Part shown: positions 18,942 to 28,045 of the stretch, one piece after another
How the letters are laid out: each line of letters opens with the position of its first letter
Position numbering within the stretch: the first letter of the stretch is position 1
Assembly: GCF_014205215.1 (NCBI RefSeq)
Contig: NZ_JACHNC010000001.1
Coordinates: forward strand, 1,865,001 to 1,929,000
Length of the DNA: 64,000 bases
Reading direction: 5' to 3'
From: Actinoplanes lobatus
GTDB taxonomy: Bacteria > Actinomycetota > Actinomycetes > Mycobacteriales > Micromonosporaceae
Position numbers and translations under genes: made by a program
Notes under the pieces: generated by a model
What the model was told of the DNA's origin: nothing
Seen by the model: only the letters and a program-made list of their open reading frames with translations
Database searches by the model: none

Positions 18942-20948
18942 GTGATCCGACGACTTCTGGTGGCCGACCGCGGAGAAGTCGCCCGCCGGGTGTTCGCCAC
19001 CTGCCGGCTGGTCGGCATCGAAACGGTCGCCGTCTACTCCGACGCGGACGCCGACGCGCCGCACGTGGCCGAGGCCGACTACGCGGTACATCTGCCGGGC
19101 AGTACGCCGTCCGCCACCTACCTGGCGCCCGGGGCGCTGCTCGCGGCCGCCCAGCGGGCCGGGGCCAACGCCGTGCACCCGGGCATCGGGATCCTCGCCG
19201 AGGACCCGGAGTTCGCCCAGGCCGTGGTGGACGCCGGGATGATCTGGGTGGGGCCGCCACCGGCCACGCTCCGCACCCTGGCCGCCAAGATCGAGACGAA
19301 GAGCCTGGTCGCCGAGGCGCAGGTGCCGGTCCTGCCGACCTACACCGACCCGGAGACGGTGCCCGGCTTCCCGGTGCTGATCAAGCCGGCCACCGGCACC
19401 GGCGGTCACGGCATGCGGGTGGTCCGGGACGCCACCGCGCTCGCCGAGGCGGTCGCCTCCACCCGGCGTGAGGTCGGCGGCGACGTGTTCTGCGAGCCGT
19501 ACGTCAGCAACGCCCGGCACATCGAGGTCCCGATCCTGGCCGACGCCCAGGGCGCCGTGGTCCCGTTCGGTGAGCGCGAGTGCTCGGTGCAGCGCCGCTA
19601 CCAGAAGATCGTGGAGGAGACCCCGTCCCCGGCCGTCGACGTCAGCCTGCGTGAGGACCTGTGCCGTGCCGCGATCGTCGCGGTCCGGGCGCTGGGTTAC
19701 GTGGGCGCCGGCGCCGTCGAGTTCCTGCTCGACTCCGAAGGGGACTTCTGGTTCCTCGAACTGACCCCCACCCTCCAGGCCGACCACGCGGTCACCGAGT
19801 GCGTCTCCGGCTACGACCTGGTCCGCCTCCAACTGCTGGTGGCCGAGGGCGGCAACGTGCCGATGCCCGGCCCGCCGGCGATCCGCGGGCACGCCATCGA
19901 GGTGCGGATCTGCGCCGAGGACCCGGCGTACGCCTGGCTGCCCGCCTCCGGCACCCTGCACCGGTTCGCCGTCCCGGACGTGGCCGGCCAGTTCCGCCCC
20001 CTGCCGCAGCCCGGCCTGCGCCTGGACGCCGGCGTCACCGACGGCTCGGTGATCGGCATGCACCACGACCCGATGCTGGCCAAGCTGATCTCCTGGGCGC
20101 CGAGCCGTCAGGAGGCCGCCCGGATGCTCGCCTCCGCCCTGGCCCGCGCCCACCTGCACGGCGTCGTCTCCAACCGGGACCTGCTGGTCCGGGTGCTGCG
20201 GCACGACGCGTTCCGGGCCGGCGAGGTGGACACCGGCTTTCTGGACCGGCACCCCGAGGTGTTCGCCCCACTGCTCTCCTCGGTGGACGCGGTCCGGCTC
20301 TCCTGCCTGGCCGCCGCCCTGGCCGGCGCCGCCGCCCGGCGCGCCGGCGCGCCGGTCCTCCGCTCCCTGCCGTCCGGCTGGCGCAACGTCCCGTCCGGCT
20401 CACAGACCGCGGTGTACGACGGCCCCACCGGCCCGGTCGAGGTCGGTTACCGGATGAACCGCAGGGGCGGTCTGGCCGGCTGGTGGGTCCGCGCGGTGGA
20501 CCCGGAGGAACTGGACCTGGCCGGGCTGGGTCAGGCCCCGGTCGCCGACGAGCACCCGGCCATCGTGGTGGTCCGCGCCGACAGCGACCGGGTGATCCTC
20601 AACGTGCAGGGCATCCGGTTCGCGGTCCACGTGCACCGGGCCGGCGACATCTCCTACGTCGACAGCCCCGAGGGCTCGGTCGCCCTGCGTGAGATCTCCC
20701 GGTTCCCGCTGCCCACGCCGGAGGCCGCCGAGAGCTCCCTGATCGCCCCGCTGCCCGGCGCCGTCCGCCGCGTCCTGGTGGTGCCCGGCCAGCGGGTCCG
20801 CGCCGGTGAGCTGCTGCTCACCCTGGAGGCGATGAAGCTCGAACATCCGGTCCACGCGCCCGCCGCCGGCGTCGTCGCCTCCCTGCCGGTCCAGCCCGGC
20901 GCCGAGGTCGACACCGGCGAGCTCCTGGCGGTCCTCGACCCCGAATAG
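18942..20948 (+). CDS. Biotin carboxylase/biotin carrier alpha subunit with altered catalytic residues
   Basis: 668 residues: an ATP-grasp biotin carboxylase (about 1-440), a linker domain, and a C-terminal biotinyl domain with Lys632 in EAMKLEH. The GTG start follows AAAGGTGG. ATP-grasp landmarks are present (RHIEVPILAD, QRRYQKIVEE, GHAIEVRI), but the catalytic strand LEMNxRLQVEH reads LELTPTLQADH. Glu273 is kept, while the positions of E. coli Asn290 and Arg292 are Thr275 and Thr277, and the bicarbonate-contacting Glu296 is Asp. The glycine loop GGGGKGM reads GTGGHGM, and IANRGE reads VADRGE. Probably cotranscribed with the beta-like gene. Could be inactive or specialised. Confidence 0.85.
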   Translation: MIRRLLVADRGEVARRVFATCRLVGIETVAVYSDADADAPHVAEADYAVHLPGSTPSATYLAPGALLAAAQRAGANAVHPGIGILAEDPEFAQAVVDAGMIWVGPPPATLRTLAAKIETKSLVAEAQVPVLPTYTDPETVPGFPVLIKPATGTGGHGMRVVRDATALAEAVASTRREVGGDVFCEPYVSNARHIEVPILADAQGAVVPFGERECSVQRRYQKIVEETPSPAVDVSLREDLCRAAIVAVRALGYVGAGAVEFLLDSEGDFWFLELTPTLQADHAVTECVSGYDLVRLQLLVAEGGNVPMPGPPAIRGHAIEVRICAEDPAYAWLPASGTLHRFAVPDVAGQFRPLPQPGLRLDAGVTDGSVIGMHHDPMLAKLISWAPSRQEAARMLASALARAHLHGVVSNRDLLVRVLRHDAFRAGEVDTGFLDRHPEVFAPLLSSVDAVRLSCLAAALAGAAARRAGAPVLRSLPSGWRNVPSGSQTAVYDGPTGPVEVGYRMNRRGGLAGWWVRAVDPEELDLAGLGQAPVADEHPAIVVVRADSDRVILNVQGIRFAVHVHRAGDISYVDSPEGSVALREISRFPLPTPEAAESSLIAPLPGAVRRVLVVPGQRVRAGELLLTLEAMKLEHPVHAPAAGVVASLPVQPGAEVDTGELLAVLDPE

Positions 20949-21049
20949 CCGTTATCCGGCCGTTATAAAGATCCACGAACCACGGGCCGTACCGTCGCAT
21001 CGCACCTCATGACAGAACGACAGAGCCTGTGAAGAAAGAAGCGACAGCG

Positions 21050-21700
21050 ATGCGACGTACGGTTCCGTTCCTGGGTGCGGTCCTCGGCCTCACCTTCGCC
21101 GTCACCGGATGCGCGGCGGGCCCGGAGCAGGTCGGTGGCGTCGCGGCCCCGGTCGGCGCGGCGGTGCCCACCACGGCGGCCACCTCGGCATCCCCCACCA
21201 CGGCCGCCAGCCCCTCGGCGTCGAAGTCGAGCGCTCCGGCCAAGGCCGCGGCGCTGGTCCTCGGGCCGGACGGGCTGGGCGCGCTCGAACTGGGGATGAC
21301 CCGTGCCGAGGCCCTCGCGACGGGGAAGGTCGTCAAGCAGTCCGCCTCCACGCTCGCGGAGTGGCAGGAGGTGAACGAAGGCTGCGTTCCCGAGTTCCGC
21401 CTGAAGGGCTCCCAGTCGGAGAGTGGCTGGGTCTGGTATCAGGGGATCGATGGCCTCGCCGCCATCCCCGCCCCGAAGGGCGTCGCCACGCCGGAGGGCA
21501 TCAAGGTCGGCAGCACGCTCGACGACGTCCGCCGCGCCTACCCGAAGGCCGTGGACGAGCAGTTCCTGGAGGACACCGGCCGGGTGATGGCCAAGGCGCC
21601 CGGAAACCGGCAGACCGTCTACCGGATCCAGATCGACGGCGACAGCCGGAAGGTCACCTCGCTGACGCTCCAGCTGACCTTCCAGGAGTGCTACGAGTAG
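21050..21700 (+). CDS. Putative lipoprotein, unknown function
   Basis: 216 residues. A signal peptide with lipobox VTGC (Cys19 or so) is followed by an Ala/Thr/Ser-rich linker to about residue 65. The compact C-terminal domain begins LGPDGLGALELGMTRAEALATG and later has LDDVRRAYP and a final Cys. The GALxLGMTxxEA pattern recurs in secreted actinobacterial proteins of unknown role, often with repeats of the same half-domain, and two half-domains seem present here. The ATG at 21050 has GAAAGAAG upstream; a GTG at 21029 is the alternative. Confidence 0.7.
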   Translation: MRRTVPFLGAVLGLTFAVTGCAAGPEQVGGVAAPVGAAVPTTAATSASPTTAASPSASKSSAPAKAAALVLGPDGLGALELGMTRAEALATGKVVKQSASTLAEWQEVNEGCVPEFRLKGSQSESGWVWYQGIDGLAAIPAPKGVATPEGIKVGSTLDDVRRAYPKAVDEQFLEDTGRVMAKAPGNRQTVYRIQIDGDSRKVTSLTLQLTFQECYE

Positions 21701-21803
21701 GTCTCGTGGCAGCTCAGCCCGGCGGGCGCGGCAAAGGCCCGACCCGGCAGAGGCTCGCGGGGAACTCCGGGAGCCTTTCCCGACGCGTACGAGAAATGGG
21801 TCT

Positions 21804-22802
21804 TCAGTTGCCGAGGAACCACTTGCTGAAGAAACCCTTGCGAGCCGGATTGTTATGGACCGTGGGGGTTTCGTCCAGAGTGGGGGTGCTCGGCGGGATC
21901 GGGCGCGGACGCTGCGGCGGCACGTTGTTGGCCGCGGCCGGACGGTAGACGGCCGGCGGCGGCTGCGGAACGCTCGGGTCCAGGTGCAGATTGCTGAGCA
22001 GGTCGCGCAACTGCTCCGCGGTGGGCCGGGCGGACGGGTCGTTGTCCATCCCGAAGCGGAGCACGTTGGTGAGCGCCCGCGGCACCCCGGGCAGATCGGG
22101 GATGGCCTGGTGGAACAGGTCCATCAGGGTGAGGATGCTGGGGCTGCGGTTGGACTCCCAGCGCGGTGGCCGGCCGCTCATCACCGCGTAGAGGGTGGCG
22201 CAGAGCGCGTAGACGTCGGCGGCGCCGGAGGGATTGTCGTGGCGGAACATCTCCGGCGGGGCGTAGGCCGGGGTGAGCACCTCGAGGGTGACCGCTGAGT
22301 CGCGCATCTCGCCGAGCACGGCCAGGCCGAAGTCGGCGAGGACGGCCGCGTTGAACTCCGAGTAGAGGATGTTGGCCGGTTTCACGTCGCGGTGCAGGAC
22401 GCCGTTGGCATGCGAGTGCACCAGCGCGTCGGCGATCTTGATGCCGATGTCGCGGGCCTCGACGGCGTCGAGCGGGGAGACGCGCATCCGGTCGAGGTAC
22501 GACCCGTCACAGAGCTCCATGATCAGGTACGGGTGCTGGTCGACCGTGACCCCGACGTCGAAGAGGTCGACCACGTGCGGGTGCGACGACATGCGGCCGG
22601 CCGCACGCGCCTCGCGCAGGAAGCGAGCCTGGTCACGGGCGCTGTCGAGGGTCCGGTTCTCCACCTTGATGGCGACGTCGCGGCCGACGGAATCCTGGGT
22701 GGCCCGGTAAACAGTGGCATAGCCGCCACGGGCCATGACCGACAAGCCGGACATGCCGGGCACGTATGGCACCGGCAGGGCACCGGGCGGAGTCTCCGTC
22801 AC
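21804..22802 (-). CDS. Soluble serine/threonine protein kinase
   Basis: 332 residues: a Hanks-type kinase domain (about 18-270) followed by a Pro-rich tail, with no membrane segment or sensor domain. The invariant Lys is in DVAIKVENR, the catalytic loop is HRDVKPANIL, the metal motif is DFG and the activation segment has TPAYAPPEM. The glycine loop is loose (ARGGYATVYRA). The GTG start at 22802 lies 31 bp after the stop of the cyclase-NTPase gene on the same strand, so the kinase is probably the last gene of that operon. Lacking an extracellular domain, it likely takes input from a cytoplasmic partner, plausibly the cyclase-NTPase protein. Confidence 0.92.
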   Translation of the reverse strand: MTETPPGALPVPYVPGMSGLSVMARGGYATVYRATQDSVGRDVAIKVENRTLDSARDQARFLREARAAGRMSSHPHVVDLFDVGVTVDQHPYLIMELCDGSYLDRMRVSPLDAVEARDIGIKIADALVHSHANGVLHRDVKPANILYSEFNAAVLADFGLAVLGEMRDSAVTLEVLTPAYAPPEMFRHDNPSGAADVYALCATLYAVMSGRPPRWESNRSPSILTLMDLFHQAIPDLPGVPRALTNVLRFGMDNDPSARPTAEQLRDLLSNLHLDPSVPQPPPAVYRPAAANNVPPQRPRPIPPSTPTLDETPTVHNNPARKGFFSKWFLGN

Positions 22803-22833
22803 GGAATAGAAAATACGCCAGCCGCCACGGAGA

Positions 22834-25800
22834 TCATCCGGGCACGTCAGACGCGTAGGCGACAGTTTCCTCGACGATGGTCGAAGAGAGCGTTTCGCGT
22901 AGTTCCTCAGCGGCCGCCCGCTCGCTCGCCTGCTCGGTCGAATATGCCAATCGGACCGCCTCCTCGGCCGCCGCCCGCGCCTCCTCGCACCGGTCCGCGG
23001 CGGCCAGCACCCGGGCCCGGACCATCGAGGCGATCACACCACTGCGGACGTCCTCGGCGGGCGCCGCGGCGGCCCGCTCGATCCATGTCAGCGCGGTGTC
23101 CACCCGGCCGTCGGCGAGCAGGGCGGAGGCGTACGAAGCGAGCGCGTGCCGCCGGGAGAACAGCAGCGACGGCGCCGACGTGTCACTGGCGATCGGCGCC
23201 AGCAGCCCGATCGCGGTCGCCGCGTCCCCGGCCCGGTTCCGCGCCTCGGCCAGCAGCACCCGCGGCCCGACCTGGGCCGGGGCGAGCGGGTTGTGCGGCT
23301 CGACGGCGACCATCACCCGGCGCGCGTCGGCCTCGGCGGTCTCCAGGTCGCCACGTTGCAGGGCGACGAACCCGCGCAGTGTCCCGGCCATGCCGAGCAG
23401 CAGCGGGTGCCCGGTCTTGTCGGCGTAGCCCAGAGCATCGGTGAGCAGGTCGTTGGCGTGCTCCGGCTCGTTCAGCCCGCGGGCGACCGCGCCGCGGACC
23501 ACGAGCGCCAGCCCGCAGCCCCAGTCGTCGGAGACCTCGAGGAACTCCCGGTACGCCCGCCGCGCCTGCCCGTCGGCCGCACCGAGATCGCCGAGTTCGG
23601 CGGCCGCGTACGCCTCGACCACGCGCAGCGTGCCGACCGCCCAGCCCTCACCGACCCGGCCACCGAACGGCAGGAACAGCCTTGCCAGCCGCCGTGCCTC
23701 CTGCAACCGGCCGGCCAGCAGCCGGGCGAACGCCGTGGTGCCGCGCAGCCAGGCCCGCCCGACCGGGTCGCCCAACTCGGCGAAGAGCCGCGCGGCCCGG
23801 CCCAGCACCGCGTCGGTGCCGGCGAAGTCCCCCCGGGTGGTGGTCACCCAGGCCAGGCTCTGCAACGCCCAGGCCTGCCCGTGCCGGTCCCCGGCCGCGA
23901 GCGTCACCTGGTACGCCGCCGCGAACCGGCTGCTCGCCTGGCTGAGCCGGCCGTTCAGGAAGTCCGCCATGCCGAGCCGGCGCATCGCGTTGGCCCGCTC
24001 CGGCAGCAGCTGCGCCTCGGTGGCCACGTCGAGGGCCTCCTGCCAGGCGGCGACAGCCCTGGCGGTGTCGCCGAGCGCCTCGTACGCCCGGCCGACCACG
24101 ATCATCGCCTCGGCCCGGCTGACCGGCTCCGCGGCGGAGCTCACCGCGATCTTCTCGCCCTGGGCGAGCGCCTCCTCGGCCCGGTTCAGCCGCAGCAGCG
24201 CACGGGCCTGCACCAGCTGGTCCGGCAGCGGCAGGTCGCCCTTGGCCAGGGCGGCGGCGCGTTCGCCGTACTCCAGGGCGGCGGCCGGCTCGATGTCGGC
24301 CAGCGCGCGCCGGGCCATCCGGCCGAGCGCCTCGACGCCCAGCGGGGCCACCTCCCGGGCGGCCGCGTCGGGGCGCAGCCGGACCGCGTCGGCCAGCTCG
24401 ACGGCGTGCTCGGCGTGGAGGGCGATGAACGCGTCGCGCTCGCCGTCGGACAGGTTGAGCCGGACCGCGCCGTCGTGGCCGGGCTGGTGCACACTCTCCG
24501 GCGCCGCCCACGTCGCCAGGTACGCGTGCCGCTCGGCCAGGTCGCCCTTGCCGATCCCCGCGTACGCCGCCTCGCGCATGAGCGGGGTGGTGAACTGGTA
24601 GCCGCCCCGCGACCGGTGCAGCATGCGGCGTTGCAGCAGTTCGTCGACGGCCCGCTCCAGCTCGACGCCGCCGGTGGCCGCACGCCGCTCCTGGAGCGCC
24701 TCCAGGACCCCGCTCGGCACGGTGGTCCCGGCGACCGAGGCGTCACGCAGCACCGACCGGGGCTCGACGGCGAGCGCGTCGATGCGGGCGGCCAGGACGG
24801 CGGCCAGGTCCCGGGAGAGCAGCCGGCTGCCGAGCGAGCCGGCGGCCAGCTCCCACCGGCCGGCCGCGTTGGCGCCGATCGCCGGGGTGAGCGAGCCCCG
24901 CTCCATCAGCAGGGTGACCATCTCGGCCAGGTAGAACGGGTTGCCCTGGGCGGTGGCGAGCAACCGGTCGCTGTCCGCCGGGGACAGCTTGCCACCGCCC
25001 AGATAGGACGTGAGCAGCCGGGACGCGTCGGCGCCGCGCAGCGGGGGCAGGGCGTGCACCTCGGCGTCGGCGAGCCGGGTCATGGCGCCGGCGGCACGGA
25101 CCAGCTCGGGCCGGCCGAGCAGCAATGCCACCGCCGGGCCGTCCAGCTGGTTGAGGGTGAGGCCGATCGCGTCGAGCGTGGTGGCGGTGGCGTCGTGCAG
25201 GTCGTCGACGATCACCACCAGCGGCTCCTCGGCGGCGAGCGCGTTGAACAGGCCGCTGACCGCCACCGAGACCGCCTCGGCGTCGATCCCCCGGGTGGCC
25301 GGGCGGTCGGCGGGGGCGGTCGGGCCGACCGGGCGGTCCGGGGCCTCGCCGTAACCCAGCAGCACCAGCAGCCGGTCGACGTCGAGGGTCACGTTGAGCC
25401 GGCCGGCCAGCTTGCGGAGACGCTCCTCCGCGACCGTACGGGCGACCGTGGTGGCCACGTCCTTGGGCAGGCCGGCCGCCTTGCGCACCAGGTCGGCCAG
25501 CGGCGCGTAGCGGCGGCGCTCACCGAACGCCCGGCAGCGGACCCGCAGCACCCGGGCGCCGTGCCCGGGGTATCCGGAGGCCAGCCGCTTGACCTCGCCG
25601 GCGAACCGGGACTTGCCGATGCCCGCCTCGGCGGTCATCACCAGGATCCTCGGGGTACCGGTGTCGATCGCCTCGGACAGCCGGCCGGAGACCCGGCCCA
25701 GCTCGGCCTCGCGGCCCACGAACGGCGCCTCGACGCCCAGCCCGGAGCGGGTGCCCGGGGCGTCGTGCAGGCCGAGCAGCTCGTACGTCGGGACCGGCTC

Positions 25801-26409
25801 CCGCTTGCCCTTGAGCCGCAGCGGCCGCAACTGCCGCCAGGAGGCGACGTGCCGGGTGCCGCCGCTGGTCCGCTCGCCGGCGTAGACCCCGCCGATGGTG
25901 GCGGCGTCGGCGAGCCGGGCCGCCGTGTTCACCGTGTCGCCGATCACCGTGTATTCGATGCCGGCCTGCATGCCGGCGACCACCTCGCCGGTGTTGAGCC
26001 CGATCCGCAGGCCGAGCGGGGCGCCGCCGCCGCGCTCGTCGTCGAGCACCCGGCGGACCGCGCGCTGCATGCTGAGCGCGGCCCGGACGGCCCGCTCGGC
26101 GTCGTCCTCATGGGCCACCGGGGCGCCGAAGACCGCCATGATCCCGTCGCCGGTGAGCTTGTCGACGTGGCCGCCGAACGTCTTCACGGCGCCGGCCAGG
26201 GCGGCCAGCACCCGGTCGGTGACCGCGCCGACGCGTTCCGGATCGAGGTCCTCGGAGAACGAGGTGAAGTCGGAGAGGTCACCGAAGAGCACGGTGACGA
26301 TGCGCCGCTCGGCCGCCGGAAGCTGCGCGGCCACCGGAAGCGCGGCGCCGCAGTGATGACAGAAACGGGCGCCGGGAACGGGGACGGTCCCGCACACCGG
26401 GCAGGTCAC
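22834..26409 (-). CDS. Class III adenylyl/guanylyl cyclase fused to an AAA/STAND NTPase and TPR-like repeats
   Basis: 1,191-residue cytoplasmic signalling protein. Domains: an N-terminal four-cysteine zinc ribbon (CPVCG...CHHCG); a class III cyclase domain (about 36-215); a large NTPase with P-loop AEAGIGKS near residue 264; then an alpha-helical TPR-like C-terminus with many Ala/Leu-rich helices. The cyclase keeps its metal-binding Asp (FGDLSDFT), Lys/Asp (KLTGDGIMAVFG) and transition-state Asn/Arg (GDTVNTAARL), so it should make cAMP or cGMP. The GTG at 26409 overlaps the MBL gene stop (GTGA). Upstream reading of this frame is shadow sequence. The large C-terminus suggests control by protein or ligand binding. 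Confidence 0.92.
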   Translation of the reverse strand: MTCPVCGTVPVPGARFCHHCGAALPVAAQLPAAERRIVTVLFGDLSDFTSFSEDLDPERVGAVTDRVLAALAGAVKTFGGHVDKLTGDGIMAVFGAPVAHEDDAERAVRAALSMQRAVRRVLDDERGGGAPLGLRIGLNTGEVVAGMQAGIEYTVIGDTVNTAARLADAATIGGVYAGERTSGGTRHVASWRQLRPLRLKGKREPVPTYELLGLHDAPGTRSGLGVEAPFVGREAELGRVSGRLSEAIDTGTPRILVMTAEAGIGKSRFAGEVKRLASGYPGHGARVLRVRCRAFGERRRYAPLADLVRKAAGLPKDVATTVARTVAEERLRKLAGRLNVTLDVDRLLVLLGYGEAPDRPVGPTAPADRPATRGIDAEAVSVAVSGLFNALAAEEPLVVIVDDLHDATATTLDAIGLTLNQLDGPAVALLLGRPELVRAAGAMTRLADAEVHALPPLRGADASRLLTSYLGGGKLSPADSDRLLATAQGNPFYLAEMVTLLMERGSLTPAIGANAAGRWELAAGSLGSRLLSRDLAAVLAARIDALAVEPRSVLRDASVAGTTVPSGVLEALQERRAATGGVELERAVDELLQRRMLHRSRGGYQFTTPLMREAAYAGIGKGDLAERHAYLATWAAPESVHQPGHDGAVRLNLSDGERDAFIALHAEHAVELADAVRLRPDAAAREVAPLGVEALGRMARRALADIEPAAALEYGERAAALAKGDLPLPDQLVQARALLRLNRAEEALAQGEKIAVSSAAEPVSRAEAMIVVGRAYEALGDTARAVAAWQEALDVATEAQLLPERANAMRRLGMADFLNGRLSQASSRFAAAYQVTLAAGDRHGQAWALQSLAWVTTTRGDFAGTDAVLGRAARLFAELGDPVGRAWLRGTTAFARLLAGRLQEARRLARLFLPFGGRVGEGWAVGTLRVVEAYAAAELGDLGAADGQARRAYREFLEVSDDWGCGLALVVRGAVARGLNEPEHANDLLTDALGYADKTGHPLLLGMAGTLRGFVALQRGDLETAEADARRVMVAVEPHNPLAPAQVGPRVLLAEARNRAGDAATAIGLLAPIASDTSAPSLLFSRRHALASYASALLADGRVDTALTWIERAAAAPAEDVRSGVIASMVRARVLAAADRCEEARAAAEEAVRLAYSTEQASERAAAEELRETLSSTIVEETVAYASDVPG

Positions 26410-27203
26410 GGCGTCATCCGTTTCCGGCGCAGATAGTCGAGTTGCGCGGCGGCCGACCACTCGGCCGCGAAGCGCACGCCCGGGTCGATGTCCGGATAGA
26501 CCAGGTCGACCACGGCCGCGGGCGTCTCCGCCCCGGCCGCCATCGCGGCCGCCACCTGCGCCAGGCGCTCCCGGCGGTGGTCCAGATAGAAACGGGCACG
26601 CTCGGCGGTGTCGGCGCGGGCCGGTCCGTGGCCGGGCAGCATCAGGACCTCGGGGTACGCGCTGAGCAGTTCCAGACTGTCCAGGTATGCCCCGAGGTCG
26701 CCGTCGGGCTGGGCCACCACCGTGGTGCCGCGCCCGAGAATGGTGTCGCCGGTGAACATCGCGCGGTCGTCCCCACACTCGACGAGAAAGGACACCGAAT
26801 CACTCGTGTGCCCCGGAGTGTCGACGACGCGTATTTCGAGACCGTTCCCACCGAGGGACTCGAAGGGGTCCAACGGCTCACCGTTACGGCAGTGCGCCGG
26901 GTCGGCGGCCAGCACCGTGGTGCCGCCGAGCAGTTCGGACAACCGGTCCGCGCCCTCGACGTGATCGTGATGACCGTGTGTGATCAGAATGAACTGGAAC
27001 GGCCCGAACTCGGCGATCCGCCGCAGGTGCCCCTCGTCGAGCGGGCCGGGGTCGACCACGGCCGCGACATCGGCGCCGGGCGCCCGCAGGATCCACGTGT
27101 TGGTGCCGTCCAGCGTCATCGGCCCCGGGTTGGGCGCCCGCAGCAACGTCACCCAACCCGGTAGCCGGTCGACCTCGGCCGACTCGGGCGCAGCACCCCG
27201 CAT
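26406..27203 (-). CDS. MBL-fold metallo-hydrolase (LACTB2/glyoxalase II-like)
   Basis: About 265 residues starting MRGAAPESAEVDRLP at 27203; a further 20 upstream codons are open but look non-coding. The zinc motif THGHHDHVEG is followed by VDTPGHTSDS, FTGDTILG and a later GHGPAR histidine, the full set of an active metallo-beta-lactamase-fold hydrolase. The C-terminal helices match the Rv3677c type. Substrate unknown. Overlaps the cyclase gene by 4 bp. Confidence 0.9.
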   Translation of the reverse strand: MRGAAPESAEVDRLPGWVTLLRAPNPGPMTLDGTNTWILRAPGADVAAVVDPGPLDEGHLRRIAEFGPFQFILITHGHHDHVEGADRLSELLGGTTVLAADPAHCRNGEPLDPFESLGGNGLEIRVVDTPGHTSDSVSFLVECGDDRAMFTGDTILGRGTTVVAQPDGDLGAYLDSLELLSAYPEVLMLPGHGPARADTAERARFYLDHRRERLAQVAAAMAAGAETPAAVVDLVYPDIDPGVRFAAEWSAAAQLDYLRRKRMTP

Positions 27204-27298
27204 GACCCGAATCGTACGTCGGCCCGGCGACGATGACCGAGACACGATGTCCGATCCGGTCACCTTCGGTGAGCAAATGCGCCCGAATCACCGCAAGA

Positions 27299-27760
27299 TC
27301 AGGCCACTTCGGCGATGACCTCGACCTCGACGGGAGCACCGAGCGGCAGCTCGGCCACGCCGACGGCGGCGCGGGCGTGCCGGCCCTGCTCGCCCAGAAC
27401 CGCGGCGAACAGGTCGGAGGCGCCGTTGATCACGGCCGGCTGGGCGGTGAAGCCGGGCGCCGACGCGACGAACCCGCCCACCTTGACGATCTTGACGATC
27501 CGCTCCAGGCCGACGAGCGCGTCGATGGCGGCGAGCGCGTTGAGGGCACAGAGCCGGGCCAGTGCGGCCGCCTCCTCCACGGTGACCTCGGCGCCGACCT
27601 TGCCGACCTGGGTCAGCTTGCCGTCCACGAACGGCAGTTGCCCGGAGACGAAGACGTGGTTGCCGGACTGCACGGCGGGCACGTACGACGCCACCGGCGC
27701 GGCCACCGACGGCAGGATCAGACCGAGCTCGGCGAGGCGGGCGTGCGCCGGCGTGGTCAC
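27299..27760 (-). CDS. RidA-family protein (YjgF/YER057c/UK114)
   Basis: 153 residues. Members hydrolyse reactive enamine/imine intermediates or have related housekeeping roles. Core features seen are VSGQLPFVDGKLTQVGKVGAEV, ALNALAAIDALVGLERIVKIVKVGGFV and the terminal PLGAPVEVEVIAEV; the catalytic Arg of classic RidA is not evident at the usual place, so activity may differ. The GTG at 27760 overlaps the upstream DUF4177 stop. Corresponds to Rv3678c. Confidence 0.9.
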   Translation of the reverse strand: MTTPAHARLAELGLILPSVAAPVASYVPAVQSGNHVFVSGQLPFVDGKLTQVGKVGAEVTVEEAAALARLCALNALAAIDALVGLERIVKIVKVGGFVASAPGFTAQPAVINGASDLFAAVLGEQGRHARAAVGVAELPLGAPVEVEVIAEVA

Positions 27761-27912
27761 GACTTGGGCCGCTTCAGGTAGGCGACCAGTTGCTCGGGGT
27801 TCGGCCCCGGAACGACCTGGACGAGCTCCCAGCCGTCCTCGCCCCAGTTGTCGAGGATCTGCTTGGTCGCGTGGACCAGCAGGGGCACGGTCACGTACTC
27901 CCACTTCTGCAT
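27757..27912 (-). CDS. DUF4177 small protein
   Basis: 51 residues, beginning MQKWEYVTVPLL and containing NWGEDGWELVQVVPG, the hallmark of DUF4177. The ATG is at 27912, and the stop overlaps the GTG of the RidA gene. A counterpart sits at the same place beside the RidA gene in mycobacteria. First gene of a minus-strand run DUF4177-RidA-MBL-cyclase-kinase. Function unknown. Confidence 0.92.
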   Translation of the reverse strand: MQKWEYVTVPLLVHATKQILDNWGEDGWELVQVVPGPNPEQLVAYLKRPKS

Positions 27913-28045
27913 GGCTTGCGCTCTCCCTTACGTCGGATACGCGCACAGCTTAGGACGCGGACGACCAGCGGGTTGGCTAGGCTGAGCGGGACTGTGTCAC
28001 GGATTGAACACATGCCATCACGAAGAGCGATGAGCGGAGGAGGAC

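Noticed and set aside
23146..26436. 1,096-codon plus-strand ORF opposite the cyclase-NTPase gene
   Set aside because: Antisense shadow in GC-rich DNA; the minus strand has zinc-ribbon, cyclase and P-loop motifs.
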